Source: Homalodisca vitripennis
Lineage: Eukaryota > Arthropoda > Insecta > Hemiptera > Cicadellidae
Length of the DNA: 64,000 nucleotides
Direction: 5' to 3'
Assembly (NCBI RefSeq): GCF_021130785.1
Contig: NC_060209.1
Coordinates: 20,793,501-20,857,500 of the forward strand
Below are positions 56,190-64,000 of this stretch, one piece after another. A model generated the notes under the pieces. That model was not told the origin of the DNA. It made no database searches and saw only the letters and a program-made list of their open reading frames with translations. Each line of letters opens with the position of its first letter. Position 1 is the stretch's first letter. Position numbers and translations under genes: made by a program.

Positions 56190-59100
56190 ACCATTCCTCT
56201 TGTCTGTGTACAGACCCAGTTGAGACCTCATTTGTAAAACGTATGTTGACTTTTCAAACACTCTTTATTTCACGATGACATATAACAACAATACATTTTA
56301 AATAATATTGAAAAACCAATGGAGGTCATTTGATTCAAGTGAATTTTTCACGAGATTTAATATTATTAGTCTGTTGTGGTATATAAGCATGTAGGTTTTA
56401 TCTGTTTTATTCGAATTTAAAACTGAACTACTCATAATTAATTACGGCCAACAAACCGGATTTGTTAGTATTTATGCTAGGTCCAGTGTAAATTCTGGTA
56501 TTCTCATATTTCTAGTGTAATGTTGGTATTTAGTACTGACATTGTAACTCTGTGGGCCAAATCAATTATTGATCTAATTTGAATTTAAAACATATTTGTC
56601 ATTACAATAGGGGAAAAAAATGTTTATGAATGAAAACAATAAGAATAAATAAATGTAAATAAATGTATTTTAGCACATTATTAATGACAAGAGTTTCAAA
56701 TCGTTGGAATATTATGTCATCCACATATTTCTGGATCCCCAACTTTAAAATAATATCTTATAAATTTCATTGTTGGCCTCTTGGAAATCCAATTCCTCAT
56801 TTTGAGCCACCGTTTCTGGGCCTCCATGTCTGAGCTGTCATTTCTGAGCCACCGTTTGTGACCCACCGTAAAAAAATGACAGGCTCCTTTTTTTTGACGC
56901 TGACGTACTACTAACACAATGCTTTTACATTTAAAACTCTTTTCAAACTAATAATTATCACAAATATTTATATAGATTTGTATATAGTAACAAATGTTTA
57001 TATATAGATACGTATGAGAAGTTGTCAGGAAACAGGAAACACTTGCAGATATTGTCTGTTAATGTATCACTGCATCAAAACGTCTCTTATTTGGTTAATT
57101 TACTGTTCAAGATTCTACCATGATCGTTCTCAACTGGGTCTTCTCTTTACAATGTACTGTATAGTGTATTTAGAGTTCATTGCTCTCTGTGTGTTTATTT
57201 ACATTGCTGCAGACTCGGCAAATGTCTTGTTTACTCTAAGCTCACCTATTTTACGCCTATACATTATATTTTGTGCCAAACATGTCAATCGTTGTTGCAA
57301 TTATTTTTCTCAAATACTTTCTGTCAAGATTCTTAACTGAGCAAAATATCTATTGAATTTCAACTAAGTAGCGGCCTAAATTTAACTGCTTCTAAAATAT
57401 GTATTTATATAATTTTAGATACTGTAGTTCCAGCTTTGGTGAAATGAACTGAAAATGGCTCTAAAGTATTTGTCACGTTTCTAAGTGAACTCATTTCATT
57501 TTTGTCATTTTATTAATTTTATACTGACATTGCTCATTTTGGTTGTAAATTGTTTGTAATAACATATATTTATATGATACACGTTTTGTAATATAGTTGA
57601 CCAAAAAGTAACTTATATTCTAGAATTGTAAAAAAAACCAAAGAATAACTATTGTTATTTAAATATGATCTTAAAAATATCTTTAAGCATTCTTTCGTTT
57701 AAATTATGAAGTAGGCCTACACAGTGCACAAATTAATTACCATAGAGTTTTGCTGCTCAAGATTTCAACCTTCGTTTATTGTATTTCCTGTGCCCTAGAA
57801 GTCCAACACGTGTGATATATACGTAACTTATGCATCTGACACTGTACTGTACAAGCATGGTGTTGAGTACAGTCATGACAACAGCTTGGAAAATGGGAGA
57901 TTCAAGCGTGAGAACTCGTTTCCTCTTTTTTACGAAATTTTCATTCTGTACCTAACTAAACTATGTTATAATAATATGCAATAATTTTTTTCATCCAATC
58001 TCACCTCCATGGGAACAGACAAAGTGTTGAAACCACTAGTGTTTGGGAAACCAAAATTTATATGTTTCGAATTTTTTAGGTACAGATTTAGATAATTTTG
58101 AAGTTTAGGGGGAGTAATTCTGAACAGGTAACTTATGTTCATATGTTATATTGAAATAAGGATATTCAAGAATTAATTTTAATAGCTATAATAGTAAATC
58201 TTGAGTTTAATATTTCTATTACCATTCATGCCAAACTATGCATCACGTGCCAAAGACGTTTCTATGTACGAAACAGCACAAACCAAAGGTAGCTACATAA
58301 GTTGCTAGTTAAAACCTATTGATACCGTATGCTCAACATTTGTGTTAACAATCTCTGAAGTGTATGAATGTATATTTTAAAATACATTTCACGAACCATG
58401 AAATAAATGTTATTTTTGTACTATAGCCGTGGAAGATAGAACACGTAAAAATTTATTTTGCAGGGAATTCTACTAAAATATGTATTTATGAATTTAATCT
58501 TGTGATGTAATGAATATTTAATAGAACATTAGTTATAATTGTTGTATGTTTATTAGTTTTAGTTAATATATCATGGTGTATATATTAATCATACTCTGTT
58601 TTGTTTCTCTCTAAAAATGTTAAACTATCATGTTTATTATTTTTGATTAGTTATGAGTTGTTATATTAAATTGATCTCTTTTTTTAACACCAGCTGGTTT
58701 TATTCACAGTTTACCAAAATGTTTGTCCGCCGTAATGATTAAGCTGTGGTTCAAATGAAAGTTTTGGTCTATCATACAATTTATTGTAGTTGATATTTGT
58801 TGTTGAGAATTATTTGTTATAATAATAAATGCAATTTGTTGGTTGTAATAGTGGATTCATACTTTTAGTGGGCAACTAATTTTGATAAAGTATGTGTGTA
58901 CTGTTAAATTATGCCTTCTTATCTGTTATAGGTGTTTCATTTTGCAGTTGCTTTTTTGCTGTTTATTTTTAGTAATATGTATAATTAATTAGAAAAATAT
59001 TTAACACAAAATATATGGGAGCATTTATTATAATAGTTTTGCTGTGATTTGTTCAAAAACTGTAAACCGACAAAATACAAAAAAATTATTTCATCCCGTG

Positions 59101-62100
59101 AAAAAACATTGTTTTAAATAATGTTAAACTGAAAAATTAGTGTGATATAGGAAAACTATTATTTTATCATTGACAAAGTTTGAGACAAATGATAAATATT
59201 TAATGTAAAATAGATACTTCACAATTTGAGAGAATATAAACGAGTCTATAAAATAATTTATCCTGTGGCTATGAAACACCGACCATGATGTAAGCAAATC
59301 TAGGTTGGATATTACGATAGAGGTGGAGAATATATTCAATTTTCCTATGGGAATTCGCTTAGATATTTTTGGTGTTTTAACGTTTTATTCTAAAACTTAA
59401 TGTTGAGAATATAAAATGTTTTTGAACAAATTGACTAATAAACTGCTACATTTACATTACTATAGTTATTCATTTTAAGTTATAAAATAAATTGGTTTCA
59501 AATTTTCTCTTCAAAAACACAATTCTATAATTGATGTAAATGTTTGTTAGTACAAGTGTAGGAAGTAACTATAAACTTGAAAAGTTCCTTTAGGCAAATA
59601 TTATTTTGTGTGAATGAGATCAATTTTTTGTATAAACTGTTGCTATCAGTTGACAAAGTATTTGTTTCTATATTACTTTTGTTACCCAACAAAACCATTT
59701 AAACAAGTGTTAAGTTTGTTTCTAAACTATCATGTTGACTATAATCTGTAGGTGGCGGAGCTATATAACTCCAGGGAGTCCAAGGGTTATTATAAGACAC
59801 TTCCCAGAAGAATTGGAAAGTGCATTAGGGCATTATTTGAGGTGCAGGGGAGATTTTTCCGTACAAATCAAAAGTGCTTATTTTTCAGAGAGGTACTGGA
59901 ACACTGTTCTGTTGGGCTCCGTCTCAAATCGGACACTGATTTTAAGTGATTTTGAAAGACTAATGATATTAATTTAATTATTTAAAATTAAGAAAAAAAT
60001 TAAAAAGAGGGATTATGGCTGTAGAGTCATCTATAATTTAATTTATGATTGAAAGTAAACCAGCATGTCTTTTGAAGTAAGTTTGAGGTAAGTTTAAAAT
60101 ACTCTGATTATGTATAGTAAATGGAGAAAGATGACCTAATTTACAATATTTAAGTATAAGATTTATCAGTGTTCTGTTTTCCTACTTTTACTCTTGGTTG
60201 GGTCAGTTTAAACTGTGATTGATATTAAACCAGTTGTTTGTAATGGATAAGTGAATACTGCCACACCACTAATATTTTGTTTACACCACAACTCTTACGA
60301 TATGGTTTAAACTTGAATTGCTTACAGCCAATTCTATAGCACAAACTTAATTTTTAGGAACATTATGGGTCAAAAGTATAAAATATTATGTTTAGATAAT
60401 CTTAAAAGATACTTTACATATAAAATTGAATGATAGTTATCTGTCAGTAAACTTAGTCTATTCCATTGTTGTTATGAAACTGGCAAGGTAGGGATTTTGG
60501 CAAAGCCAGTTTCTCAATATATCAGTTGCAATGGTGGGATAAAGTATTATTGGTTATATATTCTCATTAATATCTTGAAGTTGGCAAAAAAAGTCTGTTG
60601 GTAAAATATTATATTGTTTCACAAATGGCAAGAAACTTTCTATAACCATTTAATGATATTGCTTAAAAAATGTAAAAATGTTTTTGCCAGGTAATTGTTA
60701 CTATTTATTACAATTGTTGTAAATTTTTTATTCTGCACAATCTTAGATTTAAGCTTGTAGATTGTTTTAGATGTAAACCTTAGATCTGGCTTTGAACCAT
60801 ATGCCTTACAATGATAAGGTATAATTATAATGATTATATTGTTCTGAATTATAACTATAAAACAAAGTTATTTGATTGAAGTGGATGTAAAATATCTCTC
60901 TTAACTTTTCTTATATATAATTAGAAAAAAAGACTTGAAATTTATTTTAAAGTATTAAATAGATCTTCATTCCATTCCCCAACAAATGTAAAATTTAAAA
61001 CTGATTGATAAACTAAAAGAGCATTAAATAAAATCAAGCACTGTTGTCCCTTAACAAAATTTAAAAAATTCAAAATTTGAAGATTATGCTTTGACTGAAA
61101 TAAATTGTTAGGACGTATAAATGTATAAATATTATTTAAATAATTCAGGGAATTGACTTTAGAATTCAATTCCCATGTAAAAAATTAAAATACTACTAAT
61201 TTACTATTAAAATATACAATGACAACAAACATTTCATTGATATATAACAACATTAAGTTGTGTTATCAATTTCAATATTTAATACAAAACAATTTTGAAT
61301 TAGACATTTTTCTACCAATATCCATCTTACTATAAAATATACAAAAAATTAAATAAAATTTAATATAACATAATTGAATATTTATAACCTTGGAGATATT
61401 AAAATAATTCAAAATAGAACATTTTTAAAACATGTATAAAATGTTAGCCTTAAATTTTGAATTTTGTTATGTATATCATGTTATGTTATGTACCATAAAT
61501 TTATCCACTGAGTAATTGCCCTGGACAACAACATTTTTTTCAGTTTCTTTTGAATGATTTTTTATTGGTTTTTATTTTAAATACATTCTGGGAGTCTTGT
61601 AAATTTTTACTCCTGCTTGAGATGGAAGGTTTCAAAATAAATTTAGTCTGTGTTGCTGAGGTCTGGGGAATTGGTTATACATATGTTGTGATTTTGGTAA
61701 TCCCTTCCCTGAAATGATTTAAATTTAAATTTTGAATACAATATTGTTTATAAAACATATAAACAAGGCAAAGTCGGTCAGAAGTTAATATTTTTAAAAA
61801 GGAGATTTATATGACTTTCTCAACTGTAGTATTTTAACGTATTCATTAACAATACATTTCTCCAGTCCAAAAATGGGTGCTGATTATGTTATTAATCAAA
61901 TAGAATTACTTAATAGAAAATTATAGTTTGTGATATTTTTTCAATGACAACACAACGACTGCTGTAATATTAAATTATTAATTAGGTATCTGCAGTTGGC
62001 TTTTTAAATATGGTATACCGTAGCATCGTACTATTAATTTAATTGTATTTGATAGCATTGTCTAAATTTTATTTATAATTGAGCCAAGAAAGTGTATGTA

Positions 62101-64000
62101 AGAACCTTAAAGTTTTGCAAGAATCAAAATAATTTATTGACTATTGGACTAGAGAATATTTTGTTTTGTTTTTTTCTTTATTAGTTTAAAATACAAACTA
62201 AAAATTTAAAAGTTGTGTATTTTTTTCTGGTTTCAATTTTTAGTACAAGTAATATGTGTTTTACGTAATTTCGACCTAAAAATTGTCCTTTTTAATGATA
62301 TTTTAATGATAATTCTTATGAAAACAAAATGTTGTAAGTACTAACATTACAGGTTACAAATTATTTCTCTTTGCATGTAATCATGCAGTATGTTCCTATT
62401 GGATAGTAAATCATGTTATTTTCTAAAATTAAATGATTATATTTTCACATCAAACTATTCATTAACATTTAGCTACCAAGAATTTGTACTTCATGAATAA
62501 AAGTACTTCGTTTTTTTACTTCTGTAACACACCTACCATTGATTGAGTTTGGGCTTTGCCATGTCTCAATTCGTTTAGTCTTTGGCCAGGTCTAAGGTTA
62601 AATTGTTAGTTGTGTATAAATACCATTTATATCAAATAATTATTCTTATATTTTTAGATTTAAGAAATAATTACATTATTATTTGTATTATTTTGTATCA
62701 CCAGACGATGTCCTGTTGTAAGAATCCAATAGATTAGTGTGTAATGTTAGATCTCATTAAGTTTTAGAGTTTTATTGTTATTTTGCTTGGCTTGGCTCCT
62801 CTCTCCCACATCCACCTCCGTCTTGTGTGCTATAACTGTGTATACTCGTTAGTGTGAAGCACTGGACTCGGCCGAGTCGTGACCATGCATTTGCTCAAAG
62901 TGGAATACTCAAATCAATGTGAGAAACTAAATCTGTTGGGTTTTAACTTTAGTTTACGATTCGTTTGTGAACAGTCTGTTGTACTATTTGCTTTCTATAC
63001 ACTGTAAGGTGTATTTTTGGGATATGGAACATAGTGGTGAGTCCAAATTTTATGTAAATCATACCAAATCCTGCCAAAAATTTGTACAAACTCCATCTTT
63101 TGAATTTTTGATAAATGTTTGTAAATGGTGAACTGTTCGAACGATTAAACAAATTGTTTGATAACTTATTAGTTTGGCGTTGCATCACAGTATTCAGCGT
63201 TGGTTCTGGCTTAACAATTTGTCATGTTTAGTTGTCCCTGTTATATCATGCTCTCTGGTAGTGATGTATCGTCGTAGCAAGAACGTGTTGAGCTCTGGCG
63301 TTCCACACAAGTTTTCGTCGTGACTGACGTAAATCAACACAGTAATATAGTTTAATTCGAAAGGGTCAAAATTCTAAATGTTTGAGTTATTGTCTCATTC
63401 ATGGCTTTCTTTTATTGCTTTAGTTCATGTCTTGCTTAGGGCTGTTGTCGTTTATGTTGAGATCTGTAATTCTTGTTGACTGAAAATTGATATCGTATAA
63501 ATAACTGATCTACGGCTAATAATATGACAAATCGTAAAGCAAAAATTTGTTGTAAATAATTAATAATAAACTATACTCAAAAAGTATAGTGTGTAACAAG
63601 AATTAATTTTTTTACATATTGATGCATTTCTTACTAGTTTAACAGTTAAACTGTGTTATTAAATATGTTGTTTAGACATTTTTGCAATATAAATTTAAAA
63701 TTGTGGCTTATAGTAAATGATATATAAATTGTACATTGTATAAAAGACAAATATTTATAAACTAAAAGATTATAGTAAACATTAATTAGTGATAGTGAGG
63801 TTATTAAATTGAAATATCCATACAGTGACTGCTTATATACTTGACCAAACATTATAAGTTATTCCAATTGTGGCCTAACAAAAACAGTGTTATTTAAAAA
63901 TTAAAACCTGTGTTTTTGATCTAAATCTTTTTAGTAAACGTTATCATTTTCTTTTACAATTGAACACAGGCTTTTGTGTTATATTAATAATGAATTTAAT
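56190..64000 (+). other. FRS2 3' UTR and 3' flank
   Basis: AT-rich with many AATAAA hexamers, so the poly(A) site cannot be chosen. Pumilio-type TGTANATA motifs occur near 56655, 56982, 58578 and 63550. A GC-richer island lies at about 62790-62900 (GCTCCTCTCTCCCACATCCA; ACTCGGCCGAGTCGTG), and a second at about 63270-63340. A short region at 59750-59950 is open in two frames. No gene is recognised. Confidence 0.5.

Overview
This window looks like an arthropod, most likely insect, nuclear genome. It is AT-rich, has GT-AG introns and carries many transposable elements. There is no prokaryotic gene organisation, no CRISPR array and no rRNA or tRNA gene that I can see. Two host genes are supported, both on the + strand. 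The first is TMEM147, an ER membrane protein of the Sec61-associated translocon: four coding exons at 8930-33403, with the first coding exon not found and probably left of the window. The second is FRS2/FRS3, the FGF-receptor substrate docking protein: three coding exons at 43495-56189. They are functionally unrelated neighbours separated by about 10 kb of repeats.

Layout. 1-8929 is the 5' flank or first intron of TMEM147, with an 8-bp-TSD MITE and a possible hAT-like remnant. 9069-17511 holds two introns with a minisatellite, a minus-strand LINE (RT plus RNase H), a mariner remnant and a TTAA-flanked MITE. The large last intron (17647-33286) is a TE graveyard: a LINE 3' end, a second MITE copy, a 1.06-kb internally deleted piggyBac-like element, a 3.1-kb TTAA-flanked element with a Mutator-like transposase, and a Jockey/CR1-like LINE split by a 3.1-kb piggyBac. 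33404-43483 carries a hairpin in the TMEM147 3' UTR, LINE and pogo remnants, a 1.9-kb hAT-like element containing a large palindrome built of tandem repeats, and a ~175-bp tandem satellite. The FRS2 introns hold a TTAA-flanked GC-ended element, a second copy of the 8-bp-TSD MITE and a foldback element. 56190-64000 is AT-rich 3' UTR and flank.

I did not find a convincing undescribed multi-gene system. The most checkable signals are: an apparent one-base frameshift in the FRS2 last exon that cuts off the conserved C-terminal tyrosine and RHNST tail; decayed tandem duplicates of an intron/exon junction upstream of one exon in each host gene; the hairpin after the TMEM147 stop codon; the palindromic core of the hAT-like element; and several TE families whose target-site duplications can be read directly. 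Superfamily names come from recalled motifs, not database searches.
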